DNA of 64,000 nt from CAZRHH01 sp964599885 (GTDB lineage Bacteria > Chloroflexota > Dehalococcoidia > DSTF01 > JACRBR01): positions 43,429 to 107,428 of the forward strand of contig CAZRHH010000004.1 of assembly GCA_964599885.1 (NCBI GenBank). Reading direction: 5' to 3'. A model generated the notes under the pieces. It did no database searches. It was not told the origin of the DNA and was given only the letters and a program-made list of their open reading frames with translations. Position numbers and translations under genes: made by a program. Each line of letters begins with the position of its first letter. The first letter of the stretch is position 1. Below are positions 17,592 to 25,830 of the stretch, piece after piece.

Positions 17592-18299
17592 ATGAGGGTA
17601 GTTTTGACGTGCGTCGCCGCAGCGGCGCTGATGCTGGCCGCAGCGTGCGGCGACGGCGACGACGACAACGGCGAGCCGACGCGGACCGATGCGTTTTACG
17701 CGACCGGTACCGCACAGGCCTCGTCTGACGAGACGCCTGAGACCGTAACCGCGGCGACCACGACAGGGAGTACGCCGGAACCGGCGGCGACGCAGGGAGG
17801 GACTCCGCAGATGTACAGCGCCGAACCGCCGATGACGATCGACCAGAACAAGCGCTACTTCGCGACGATCAAAATGGACATCGGCGATATCAAGCTCGAG
17901 CTCTTCGCGAATGATGCGCCGCGACACGTCAACAGCTTCGTGTTTCTTGCGCGCGAGGGCTTTTACGACGGGCTTATCTTTCACCGCGTGATTCCGGGCT
18001 TCGTGGCGCAGGGCGGCGATCCGACTGGCACGGGCAGCGGCGGCCCCGGCTACAACATCCCGCTCGAAGTCAACGCCAACAAGTTCGAGGACGGTTCGGT
18101 CGGCATGGCGCGAAGCCAGTCGCCGGATTCGGCGGGCAGCCAGTGGTTCATCGACTACGCGCCGCAACCGAATCTGGATGGGCAGTACACGGTGTTCGGA
18201 AAGATCGTCGAGGGGCGGGATGTACTCGACAAGATCGCACCGGGCCAGCCGCCGGCGAATCCGACCGTGATGAACACGATCGTCATCGAAGAGGAGTAG
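17592..18299 (+). CDS. Cyclophilin-type peptidyl-prolyl isomerase, lipoprotein
   Basis: 235 aa from ATG 17592 (TTGAGG upstream). The N-terminus is a lipoprotein signal ending in LAAAC, followed by a Thr/Ala/Glu-rich linker (to about residue 75) and a cyclophilin domain. Diagnostic text includes GLIFHRVIPGFVAQGGDPTGTG (catalytic Arg and Phe), the SQWFI hydrophobic pocket and YTVFGKIVEGRDVLDKI. It probably assists folding of exported proteins on the outside of the cytoplasmic membrane. Confidence 0.93.
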   Translation: MRVVLTCVAAAALMLAAACGDGDDDNGEPTRTDAFYATGTAQASSDETPETVTAATTTGSTPEPAATQGGTPQMYSAEPPMTIDQNKRYFATIKMDIGDIKLELFANDAPRHVNSFVFLAREGFYDGLIFHRVIPGFVAQGGDPTGTGSGGPGYNIPLEVNANKFEDGSVGMARSQSPDSAGSQWFIDYAPQPNLDGQYTVFGKIVEGRDVLDKIAPGQPPANPTVMNTIVIEEE

Positions 18300-18415
18300 G
18301 GCGCCGGCGGTTCTAATTCAACGCAAAGGCGCAGTGCTCCGCGCGCTGTGGCTGCCGTATAAGCGTGGCTTGGGCGCGGAAGCTCCACGTTGCCGCGCAT
18401 CCGTGGGTCGATGTC

Positions 18416-18441
18416 CGGCGGAGCTGAAGCTCCGCGGCTAC
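18416..18441 (-). repeat. GTAG-headed REP-like hairpin
   Basis: Minus-strand reading GTAGCCGCGGAGCT, TC, AGCTCCGCCGG: the same head and TC loop as other copies but a different stem. Confidence 0.6.
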
Positions 18442-18461
18442 ATCCGGATTTCGCTGGCGTG

Positions 18462-19388
18462 CTACTGGCGGACGAACAGTCCCTTGAGTGCGCGGAACGC
18501 CTGCGTCGTCAACGGATCGCCAGGAACGGGCGGGTGGATCTCCGCGTCGAGCGCGCCGGCGTGGTAGCGCTCGAACACGTGCGCGAGTTCGGCGCCGATC
18601 AGGAAGATGTTCGACGCCAGGTAGACGAACAGCAGAAACAGCAGCGCGGCGGCCAGCGACCCGTAGACGACATCGTAGTTGTTGAAGTTGGCAACGTAGA
18701 TCGCGAAGCCGTTCTTCAGCGCCTCGAACAGGATCGTCGCCAAGAGGGCGCCGGGCACGATATCGCGCCACGTCGGGTGCGCCGCCGGCACGATGTGATA
18801 GAGCAGCGTGAACACGGCGAAGGTCAGCAGCGCAGGCGCGATGAGTGGCGGCAACTCCCACAGCGGACTCTGGTTCGCGAGCGGCCCAATGAAATCGGCG
18901 CTCAACTCGCGCGCGATGCGGAGCACGGCGGTGAGCGACAGTGATCCGAGCAGGAGCAGGCCGAGCACGCCGATCTGTGTGAGGTCGATGAGCTTCGCGC
19001 GGAAGAACGGCCGCGGCTCTTCGAGACGCCAGACGACGTTGAGCGCCTTGCGCACCGACCCAAACATGGCAGATCCAGACCACAGCGCCACCCCGAGGCT
19101 CAGCAGAGCCAAGGGACCGCGCGAGCGCTGTACCGTATCGAGCGCGTCGTTGACGACGTCGCGGCCCTCGGTCTGCGTCAGTGGCAACGTGTCGAGAATT
19201 CCGTCGACGACCTCGGCGCGGCGGCTATCGTCAACGATGACGAAGCCAAGGATCGAGACGGCGAGAATGATCAGCGGGATGATCGAGAAAAGGGTGTAGT
19301 AGGAGATCGCGGCGGCCATCTGCGAACAGTTATTGCGGGTGTAGCCGTGCCACGTCTGTTTCGTGAACACCCAGATCGTCCTGAACAT
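18462..19388 (-). CDS. YihY/BrkB-family inner-membrane protein
   Basis: 308 aa from ATG 19388. Six predicted membrane helices and the family text AAAISYYTLFSIIPLIIL near residue 25, RSRGPLALLSLG, and NNYDVVYGSLAAALLFLLFVYLAS. Members were once called RNase BN but that assignment is obsolete; function is uncertain, with roles in envelope or lipid transport proposed. A TACAAT box ends 5 nt before the ATG, so initiation is probably leaderless. Confidence 0.88.
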   Translation of the reverse strand: MFRTIWVFTKQTWHGYTRNNCSQMAAAISYYTLFSIIPLIILAVSILGFVIVDDSRRAEVVDGILDTLPLTQTEGRDVVNDALDTVQRSRGPLALLSLGVALWSGSAMFGSVRKALNVVWRLEEPRPFFRAKLIDLTQIGVLGLLLLGSLSLTAVLRIARELSADFIGPLANQSPLWELPPLIAPALLTFAVFTLLYHIVPAAHPTWRDIVPGALLATILFEALKNGFAIYVANFNNYDVVYGSLAAALLFLLFVYLASNIFLIGAELAHVFERYHAGALDAEIHPPVPGDPLTTQAFRALKGLFVRQ

Positions 19389-19393
19389 AGGCC

Positions 19394-19399
19394 ATTGTA
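19394..19399 (-). promoter_or_regulatory. -10 box of a probable leaderless promoter (yihY-like gene)
   Basis: TACAAT on the minus strand, 5 nt from the ATG at 19388, without a ribosome site. Confidence 0.45.
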
Positions 19400-19518
19400 G
19401 AGCGAACGCCGCCGTCGGCGCAGAGGCCCCCGCGGGGGCCTCTGCGGGAGCCGCTGATATACTCCCGACGCTTTGACGTGACATTCGGGAGCCGTCGAAG
19501 CCAGGGAAGGGCGACAAG

Positions 19519-20661
19519 ATGGTACGGCAACGACCGCAGGGCGCCCGCTCCGGGTATCGGCGGATCGTCGCGAAGGTCGGGACGAATCTGCTCACCGCTG
19601 GCACGGATCGGCTCGACGCGGGGGTGATGTCGTCGCTTGTCGGGCAAGCCGTCCGGCTGATGGACGAGGGGCGGGAGGTCGTTATCGTCACGTCGGGCGC
19701 GATCGCGGCCGGGCGCGAGCGGCTGAACGCGCACACGAACCGGCGCGACATTCCGTTCCGGCAGGTGCTGGCCGCGGTCGGACAGGCGCACCTGATGCGG
19801 ACGTACGACCGGCTGTTCGCGAAGCATGACCGCGTCGTCGGGCAGACCCTGCTGAGCAAGCGCGACTTGTCCGACCGCATCGGGTATCTCAACGCGCGCA
19901 ACACGCTTCTCGGGCTGCTCGAGATGGGGGTCGTGCCGATCGTCAATGAGAACGACGCCGTAGCTGTCGACGAGATCGCCGGCGCGACGATCGGCGACAA
20001 CGACAATCTGTCGGCGCTCGTGGCGAATCTCATCGACGCCGATCTGCTGGCGATTCTCACCGACATCGGCGGACTGTATACGGCCGATCCGCGCACGCAC
20101 AAGACGGCGACGGTGATCGAGCGCGTCGACAAGATCACGAAGGAGATCGAAGCGATCGCCGGCGGCAGCGAGAGCGGGCGCGGCATCGGTGGCATGGCGA
20201 CGAAGCTGCAAGCAGCAAAGCTGGCGACGGGCGGCGGTTCTGACGTCTTCATCGCGTCGGGGCATGACGACGACGTGCTGTACCGCATCGCGACGGGCGA
20301 ACACGCTGGTACGATGCTGCCGGCGCGCACGAGCCGCATGGAGAGCCGCAAGCGCTGGATGCTGTCGGGCCTCGCGACGAAGGGGTGCATCATCGTCGAC
20401 GCCGGTGCGGCGCGCGCGTTGACCGAGCGAAAGCGCAGCCTGTTGCCGGCGGGCGTCCACGAAATCACGGGCGCGTTCAAACGCGGCGATGCGGTGAGCA
20501 TATGCGAGCCCGGCGGGGCGCAAATCGCCTGCGGTATCAGCAACTACAGTGCGGATGAAGTGGCGGCGATCCGCGGCGTGCGATCGGATCAGATCGCCAA
20601 CGCGCTCGGTTACGAGTACGGCGCGGAGGTCGTACACCGGAACAATCTCGTATTGATGTAG
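19519..20661 (+). CDS. proB: Glutamate 5-kinase with PUA domain
   Basis: 380 aa, start ATG 19519 after CCAGGGAAGGGCG. It phosphorylates glutamate in the first step of proline synthesis. The amino-acid kinase domain (about 12-260) shows VAKVGTNLLT, VTSGAIAAG, VNENDAVAVDE, GDNDNLSALVA and GGMATKLQAAKLA; the C-terminal PUA domain (about 285-365) has SLLPAGVHEITGAFKRGD. proA is not adjacent. A TATACT box about 57 nt upstream (19457-19462) may be its promoter. Confidence 0.96.
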   Translation: MVRQRPQGARSGYRRIVAKVGTNLLTAGTDRLDAGVMSSLVGQAVRLMDEGREVVIVTSGAIAAGRERLNAHTNRRDIPFRQVLAAVGQAHLMRTYDRLFAKHDRVVGQTLLSKRDLSDRIGYLNARNTLLGLLEMGVVPIVNENDAVAVDEIAGATIGDNDNLSALVANLIDADLLAILTDIGGLYTADPRTHKTATVIERVDKITKEIEAIAGGSESGRGIGGMATKLQAAKLATGGGSDVFIASGHDDDVLYRIATGEHAGTMLPARTSRMESRKRWMLSGLATKGCIIVDAGAARALTERKRSLLPAGVHEITGAFKRGDAVSICEPGGAQIACGISNYSADEVAAIRGVRSDQIANALGYEYGAEVVHRNNLVLM

Positions 20662-20693
20662 CGTGCCGAATCCCGGAGCTGGCGGCGAAACGC

Positions 20694-21269
20694 TTAGCTG
20701 GCGCCGCTGCACGTCGTCTCAACGTAGGGCGGGATGCCGGGGACGCCCCTGCTGCGCGTGCAGGTGCGCGAGCGGATATCGACGATCAGGTCACCGTTCT
20801 CGTTGATGCGCGTGCCGAAGCGATCGAGATCGCGATCGCCCGCGCCGTAAGCGAGCACGCCGTCGGCGCGCCAAACGGCGCGCGCGCCTTCGCAGAGTTC
20901 GACGAGCGCGCCGCGGAATCCTTCAAGCTGATCGAGCGTGCCAAGATTCGCGCGTTCGTCGAACGTGACGCGGCAGTTGCTATCGAGTTCCTGCTGTTTC
21001 GGTGACTTGTCGTAGAGCGCGATGAAGGAGCCGTCCGCGAGCCGCGTGATGAAGATGTGCTGCGACGGCCCGGTGACGTCACTGCGGGCGTACTGCTCCG
21101 CCGTGCCGGCGTTATAGCCGCGCTGCGGCTGATTCGCATCTTCTCCCTGATCGAAGGCCAGGCCGATGGCGAAGAACAGCGCGACCAGCACGGCTAGCGC
21201 AATCAACGCCTTACCGAGACAGCCGATGCTACGCCGCTTCTTCTTTGCCGGCGGTGGCGCCTCAGTCAT
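20694..21269 (-). CDS. Membrane-anchored degenerate Rieske-like protein
   Basis: 191 aa. A Lys/Arg-rich cytoplasmic start and one helix (about residues 18-40) anchor an extracytoplasmic domain. Its second half, LCEGARAVWRADGVLAYGAG then DRDLDRF and GDLIVDIRS, follows the layout of Rieske proteins (CHGSxFDxxGxxxxGPAxRxLxxF...VV), but the His ligands are absent and only one Cys remains at each cluster site (NCRVTF, LCEG), so no 2Fe-2S cluster is expected. This is my inference from pattern; function is unknown. The start overlaps the stop of the upstream enoyl-CoA hydratase (ATGA), so both are co-translated. Confidence 0.6.
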   Translation of the reverse strand: MTEAPPPAKKKRRSIGCLGKALIALAVLVALFFAIGLAFDQGEDANQPQRGYNAGTAEQYARSDVTGPSQHIFITRLADGSFIALYDKSPKQQELDSNCRVTFDERANLGTLDQLEGFRGALVELCEGARAVWRADGVLAYGAGDRDLDRFGTRINENGDLIVDIRSRTCTRSRGVPGIPPYVETTCSGAS

Positions 21270-21997
21270 GCGCGATCGCCATCGAGCCGCGCCGCGATCA
21301 TGGATTCGAGGTGCAGCGCCGCTTCGAGCGGGAGCTCCGCACCGCGCGTCATCGCTTCCTTCGCGGCCCGGAGCGCTGGCTGGGGCAGCAGCGCCAGCCG
21401 CGCGGCGACCGCGGCCGCTTCGTCATGCAGGCGTGCGTGTGGCACAACGCGCGTCACCAGCCCGATCGCGAGCGCCCGCTGCGCATCGATCGGCTCGCCG
21501 GTGAGGATCATCTCGCGGGCGACGCCAGGGGGGATCGTGCGCGGCAGGGTCTGCGTGCCGCCGGCTGAGGGGATGTAGCCAAGCGCCACCTCCGGCAGCG
21601 CGAAGGTGGCGTCGTCGGACGCGATGCGTATGTCGCAGCAAAGGCTGAGCTCGCAGCCGGCGCCGAACGCGTAGCCGTGGATCGCGGCGACGAGCGGCTT
21701 CGTGATCGAGAGCATCAGCCCCCAGATGTCGCGCTCGTACCGTGCGCGCCGGGCTTCGGCGTACGACGGCGCCGTGCCGAACTCGCTGATATCGGCGCCG
21801 GCCGAGAACGCACGGTGGCCGACGCCCTCGAACACGGCAACGTAGATGTCAGGATCGTCGCGGACGGCTTCCAGCGCCGACGATAGCTCGTCGCGCATCG
21901 CCATGTTGGCGGCGTTCAGCACGTCGGGGCGGTTCAGCGTCAGCCAGGCGACGCCGGCGTCGGTCTTTTCGAACAGCAGGGGCGCGGGTTCGCTCAC
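21266..21997 (-). CDS. Enoyl-CoA hydratase/isomerase family protein
   Basis: 243 aa from GTG 21997. Crotonase-fold features: oxyanion-hole segments FSAGADISEF and GYAFGAGCELSLCCDIRIAS, and the active-site Glu region FALPEVALGYIPSAGGTQ. It probably hydrates or isomerises an acyl-CoA in fatty acid or amino acid degradation; the exact substrate is unknown. No other beta-oxidation gene is adjacent. Confidence 0.88.
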   Translation of the reverse strand: MSEPAPLLFEKTDAGVAWLTLNRPDVLNAANMAMRDELSSALEAVRDDPDIYVAVFEGVGHRAFSAGADISEFGTAPSYAEARRARYERDIWGLMLSITKPLVAAIHGYAFGAGCELSLCCDIRIASDDATFALPEVALGYIPSAGGTQTLPRTIPPGVAREMILTGEPIDAQRALAIGLVTRVVPHARLHDEAAAVAARLALLPQPALRAAKEAMTRGAELPLEAALHLESMIAARLDGDRA

Positions 21998-22060
21998 GGA
22001 TGCAGCGTAGCTAGACTGGACGGTTCACCACAGAGGCACAGAGGGGCAGAAGGGGACGAA

Positions 22061-22088
22061 GAGAGGGCGCCCAACCGGGCGCCCTCTC
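22061..22088 (-). terminator. Strong hairpin downstream of the AOR gene
   Basis: GAGAGGGCGCCC and GGGCGCCCTCTC pair perfectly around AACC. It lies 25 nt past the AOR stop; on the minus strand it is followed by TTCGTCCCCTTCT, a weak T tract. Confidence 0.65.
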
Positions 22089-22113
22089 CGTCGTCGCGTG
22101 GATGTCCGCGAGA

Positions 22114-24135
22114 CTAGCGCGCGCTGATCGCTTCCGCCACGTCGGCGAGGCCGAGCGATTCCAGTTTGCGCTTGCTTGGTGCGGCGGTCTCGGGATCCCA
22201 GTCGCAGGCGGCGAGGTAGTCCTGCTCGAGCGTTCTGGTGTCGAGCGAGATGTCCTTATGCGGGCCGGCTTCGAGCGGCGTGGCGCCCCAGATGCGGCCG
22301 GGGATGCGGCGCCTGGTGACGATGTCGCCTTCACGAATGTTGAACGCCATGCGCATGTTGGCGATGCGTTCGCCAACTTCCTTCATCTCGTCGAGCGACG
22401 TGTCCCAGCCGGTCGTGTGGTTGATCCACTCCGGGATGCGGTCGTTCGGCGCACCCATCATGATGAACATGCACATGCCGGCGGAGTTGACGACGTGCAT
22501 GTACTCCGATTTGCCCTTGTGGTGCTCGCCGCGCTCCGTCGCCTGCGTGCGGTCCTGTGGCGCCGGCGTCAGATTCCAGGCCGGCCGCGTGGCGCCCTCG
22601 TACTGGGTGTGACGCGCGGGCGTCGGGTCGAGCTTGTACGTCGTGAAGAACTCCGGCTGGAGCTTCGGGTCGTGCATCGGTAGCTCCTCGCCCCCGACTT
22701 CCATCGCGAACTCGATCGACTTCGGGCCGATCTTCGCGGACGCGGCTTTCACGCCGTCGCCGAAGAGTTCGCCGAGAGCGCCCTCCTTCGTGCCGATCTT
22801 GTGGAGCGCTTCCATGATCGCTTCGGTGTTGCCCCAGCGCAGGTCGATGCCGTCGGTGTCTTCCTTGGTGATCAGGCCGTTCTCGAAGCACTCCATCGCG
22901 AAGGCGATCGTGCCGCCGGCGGCGATCGTGTCGACACCGTACTGGTTGCAGAGGTGATTCGCGTACTGCAGCGAGTTGATGTCATTGCTGAGCATCATCG
23001 TGCCGAATGCGGTCGTCGTCTCGTACTCGGCGCGGTGCGTGTGGTGCGGGTACGGGAAACGCGCGTCGTTCTTGATCTCGGCGTCGGTCTTGCTGTCGTT
23101 CTCGAGCTTCTTGATCTTCGCTTCGATGCCCTGCTTCTCGTCGTCAGCGGCCGAAGCGAGCATCGTGCGCAGCTCGTTCGCTTCGCCTTCGCGCTTGGAG
23201 ATGCGGAGCTTTGCCTGGTTCTCCTGCTCGTCCCACGCGTAGGACTCGCCGCCACAGGCGATGGGGCAGTGCCAGCAGGCGTACTTCTTGTCCATCTTGC
23301 GGTTGAAGTTGTCGCCGGACATCACCATGCCCTGCGGGAAATCGACCATGCCGACGCCGCCCCAGTTCTTCACGGGCGCGTCGCCCGACATCGCCGACGA
23401 GTTGGTGATGCCGGTGGTGCCGTAGGTGCGGAAGAAGTTGGTGATCGGCTTCGCGAACTGGTCGAGCGACGAGCGGACGAGCTTCATCGCTTCCGGGCTG
23501 GAACCGATGATGTTCTTCGATGCGTTGACGACGATCGCCTTAACGTTCTTCGAGCCCATGACGGCGCCGAGGCCGCTGCGTGCGGCGAGACGGCCGCGCT
23601 CGTTGCAGATGCCGGCCATCAGCGAGAGTTTCTCGCCGGCGGGGCCGATGCAAGCGACGGAGGCCTTCTTGCCGTGGCGCTCCTTGAGCTTCATCTCGAC
23701 ATCGATCGCGAGCATGCCCCAGATGTCGGAGGCGTCCTTGATCTCGACCTTGTCGTCGTCGATGTGAATGTAGACGGGCTTCGACGACTTCTCGTACAGC
23801 ATGATGCCGTCCCAGCCCGCGTTCTTGAGGAATGGGCCGAAGTCACCGCCGGCGTTCGCGTCGCCCCAGCCGCCGGTCTTCGGCGACTTGCCGACGGCCT
23901 GGTAGCGGATGCCGAAGAACGGCGTACCAGTCAGCAGCCCGGGAAACAGGCCGAGGATGTTGTCGGGGCCGAGCGGGTCGGCGCCGGCAGGGATGCGGTC
24001 GAAGAGCAGGCGGGAACCGATACCATAGCCACCGAGGTACTTGCGGTACATCTCCTCGGGGATCTGCTCGACTTCGGTCGTGCCGACGTTCAGCCGGACG
24101 TTCAGCATTTTTCCGTTGATGGCTCCATTGAGCAT
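22114..24135 (-). CDS. Aldehyde:ferredoxin oxidoreductase family protein
   Basis: 673 aa from ATG 24135 (GGAAGGAGC upstream). The tungsten-pterin-binding N-terminal domain has EEMYRKYLGGYGIGSRLLFD and LGPDN...FGIRYQAVGKSP. The 4Fe-4S ligands appear as ACWHCPIACGG (CxxCxxxC, near residue 285), with a late Cys in NSAGMCMFIM. The family oxidises aldehydes to acids with ferredoxin as acceptor, or runs in reverse. Unusual: about 55-60 residues rich in Lys, Glu and Ala (about 295-350) are inserted between the cluster motif and EYETTTAFG, predicted as a charged helix or coiled coil. Substrate unknown. Confidence 0.92.
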   Translation of the reverse strand: MLNGAINGKMLNVRLNVGTTEVEQIPEEMYRKYLGGYGIGSRLLFDRIPAGADPLGPDNILGLFPGLLTGTPFFGIRYQAVGKSPKTGGWGDANAGGDFGPFLKNAGWDGIMLYEKSSKPVYIHIDDDKVEIKDASDIWGMLAIDVEMKLKERHGKKASVACIGPAGEKLSLMAGICNERGRLAARSGLGAVMGSKNVKAIVVNASKNIIGSSPEAMKLVRSSLDQFAKPITNFFRTYGTTGITNSSAMSGDAPVKNWGGVGMVDFPQGMVMSGDNFNRKMDKKYACWHCPIACGGESYAWDEQENQAKLRISKREGEANELRTMLASAADDEKQGIEAKIKKLENDSKTDAEIKNDARFPYPHHTHRAEYETTTAFGTMMLSNDINSLQYANHLCNQYGVDTIAAGGTIAFAMECFENGLITKEDTDGIDLRWGNTEAIMEALHKIGTKEGALGELFGDGVKAASAKIGPKSIEFAMEVGGEELPMHDPKLQPEFFTTYKLDPTPARHTQYEGATRPAWNLTPAPQDRTQATERGEHHKGKSEYMHVVNSAGMCMFIMMGAPNDRIPEWINHTTGWDTSLDEMKEVGERIANMRMAFNIREGDIVTRRRIPGRIWGATPLEAGPHKDISLDTRTLEQDYLAACDWDPETAAPSKRKLESLGLADVAEAISAR

Positions 24136-24404
24136 GGACGAAGCTCCTTCCGCGTGTGTGGAGATGTGACGCTGCGCGTATCTGCGGGTATCGCTGTAGA
24201 TGATGCTGGCCGCCTGAGTCTGAATCAAGCGGCGAGCGTGGCACAGTATAGAGTAGCCCGCCGTTACGCGCGTTATGTCGGTGCAGGCATGACGGGTGGT
24301 GTCGGGATGGGCGGCTGGTGTCTGGTGTTTGGTGGCTGGGAGCACCCATTCTGGCAGATCTATTGTTTGGCAGTTTTCCGTTTTTCGCAGTTCGAGGTTG
24401 TGTA

Positions 24405-24500
24405 GCCGGGAGTTCGTTTCGCAATTTTCGTGTTCGCGTACCTCGCGGGAGTTCGTTTCGTAGTTTCGTATGCGGGAGTTCGTTTCGTAGTTTTCGTGTA
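24405..24500 (-). repeat. Threefold direct repeat, about 28 bp unit
   Basis: Units begin at 24405, 24444 and 24471 and share GGGAGTTCGTTTCG, followed by (T/C)A(G/A)TTTTCGTGT with small length changes. Confidence 0.8.
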
Positions 24501-24530
24501 GTTTCGAGGCTTGGCGCTGTTTCGGCGACG

Positions 24531-24555
24531 GACAGGGTCTGAAGAGCCTGCCCTA
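24531..24555 (-). repeat. GTAG-headed REP-like hairpin
   Basis: Minus-strand reading GTAGGGCAGGCTCT, TC, AGACCCTGTC: shared head and loop, another stem. Confidence 0.6.
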
Positions 24556-24735
24556 CGGTGAGTGGAGTACGGACGGTGCGGGCATGATGTGATGATAACT
24601 CCAGCTCGTCGATGGTCGCAGTGATGGTTCGCCAGTTGGGACGATAGGGCATCGGCAGCGGGAACGCCTAGCGTTCAATGTCACTGGCGCGGGGACGGCG
24701 CTGCGCCGCGCGTGGCCCGCGACGCTCGCCGGCGT

Positions 24736-25530
24736 TCACCGAGTGCCTTTCACTGCCCACGCGCGAGCGATGAGCGGGATCGAGCCGTCACTCGCGATTG
24801 GCAGTCTTTCCCGAATCAGGTCACGCAATCTGTGCCGTTGCGGGTCGTTCAAGGACATCGCGTATCGTGGCGCGGGCGCCTGTCCGCCGAGAAACGGTGA
24901 CCAGTAGTCGTCGAAATCGGGGAAGACTGTCGGGACATCGATGGCGCGTGTTTCGACGCGCTGAAGTCCGCAGCCCGAGAAGAGTTCTCGCAGCGCATCG
25001 GCCTGACAAATGGAGAAGCGGCGGCCTTCGTCAAGCTCTTTCGATGCGGGATCCAGGTCTGCGGCAGCGTCCCAGAAGTACCGCATCATCTGCATCTCAC
25101 CCGCGTAGTCCCAAACGTACGCGGCGACGATTCCAGTGGTTCGTGTGACGCGCACGCACTCGGCAATTCCCGCGACCGGGTCCGGTACAAAGTTGAGTGA
25201 GAGTCCGGAGACGACGAAATCTGCGCTGCGATCCTCGAATGGCAGACCTTGTGCGTGGCCGATCGTGAACGTGATCCGATCGTCGCCGAAACGGTCCTTT
25301 GCGAAGGCGATGAAGCCATCGGATGGATCGACGCCCCGAATGGATCGCGGCGTGGCCGATGCGAGGATGGCGGCGCTCAGCTCACCTGTGCCGCAGCCGA
25401 CGTCAACCCAGACTTTGGCAGGTGCGGGATCGAGCCATCGAACGAAGTCGGGCGCGACGAGGCGGCTCCATCTGCCGACGTAGGGTTCGTACGCCTCGCC
25501 GGCTGCCCATAGGTTGTCGTGCTGGCTCAT
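24736..25530 (-). CDS. Class I SAM-dependent methyltransferase
   Basis: 264 aa. Motif I is VDVGCGTGELSAAI (residues about 38-52), followed by GVDPSDGFI (acidic residue contacting the ribose) and DFVVSGLSLNFVPDP, as in UbiE/Methyltransf_11 enzymes acting on small molecules. ATG start at 25530. It stands alone between the AOR gene and the orphan ubiA tail. Substrate unknown. Confidence 0.85.
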   Translation of the reverse strand: MSQHDNLWAAGEAYEPYVGRWSRLVAPDFVRWLDPAPAKVWVDVGCGTGELSAAILASATPRSIRGVDPSDGFIAFAKDRFGDDRITFTIGHAQGLPFEDRSADFVVSGLSLNFVPDPVAGIAECVRVTRTTGIVAAYVWDYAGEMQMMRYFWDAAADLDPASKELDEGRRFSICQADALRELFSGCGLQRVETRAIDVPTVFPDFDDYWSPFLGGQAPAPRYAMSLNDPQRHRLRDLIRERLPIASDGSIPLIARAWAVKGTR

Positions 25531-25830
25531 GTTGTGATTACCCGGAACGATGCGCGATTGCCTGACGCATCACGTCAGGATAGCGGGCGGGGAATCCATC
25601 CAGGCTTCGGCGCCTAGCGTGATCAGGTAACCGGCGAAGAGGAGGTGCCGTAATTACCGGGTACGAAGCCGATATCGACGGCACGCTCACCGAAGTGAGC
25701 AGCATTCACGACGGATCGCCTGCGACGTTCGCCGGACTGGCGGTAGACTGACGCTCGCCGCCCGACCTCACGGATCCTCGTAGGACGGACAGCTCCGATC
25801 GGTAGATCGTAGAAACAGGAGGTCCCGGAC
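25531..25830 (+). other. Intergenic stretch with orphan ubiA tail
   Basis: Contains the duplicated 3' end of the ubiA gene (25570-25644) and, towards its right end, the ribosome site of the rhodanese gene. Nothing else recognised. Confidence 0.7.
25570..25644 (-). pseudogene. Orphan 3' end of the ubiA-type gene
   Basis: 25 codons ending in TGA encode LLFAGYLITLGAEAWMDSPP then AILT, against the same peptide with GILT in the intact gene (26606-26680). I count 14 base differences in 75; all but the A/G codon are silent (the stop is TGA instead of TAA). No upstream frame or start codon is attached. Confidence 0.9.

Larger units (their letters stand above)
24136..24735 (+). other. 600-bp gene-free stretch with several repeat types
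   Basis: Holds a G/T-rich walking repeat at about 24290-24340 (GGCTGGTGTCTGGTGTTTGG-like), three copies of a GGGAGTTCGTTTCG unit (24405-24500) and one GTAG-headed hairpin (24531-24555). No gene recognised; minus-strand translations of the middle part give only repetitive KLRNELP peptides. Confidence 0.7.

Noticed and set aside
22801..24405. 534-aa plus-strand open frame
   Set aside because: Antisense shadow of the AOR gene.
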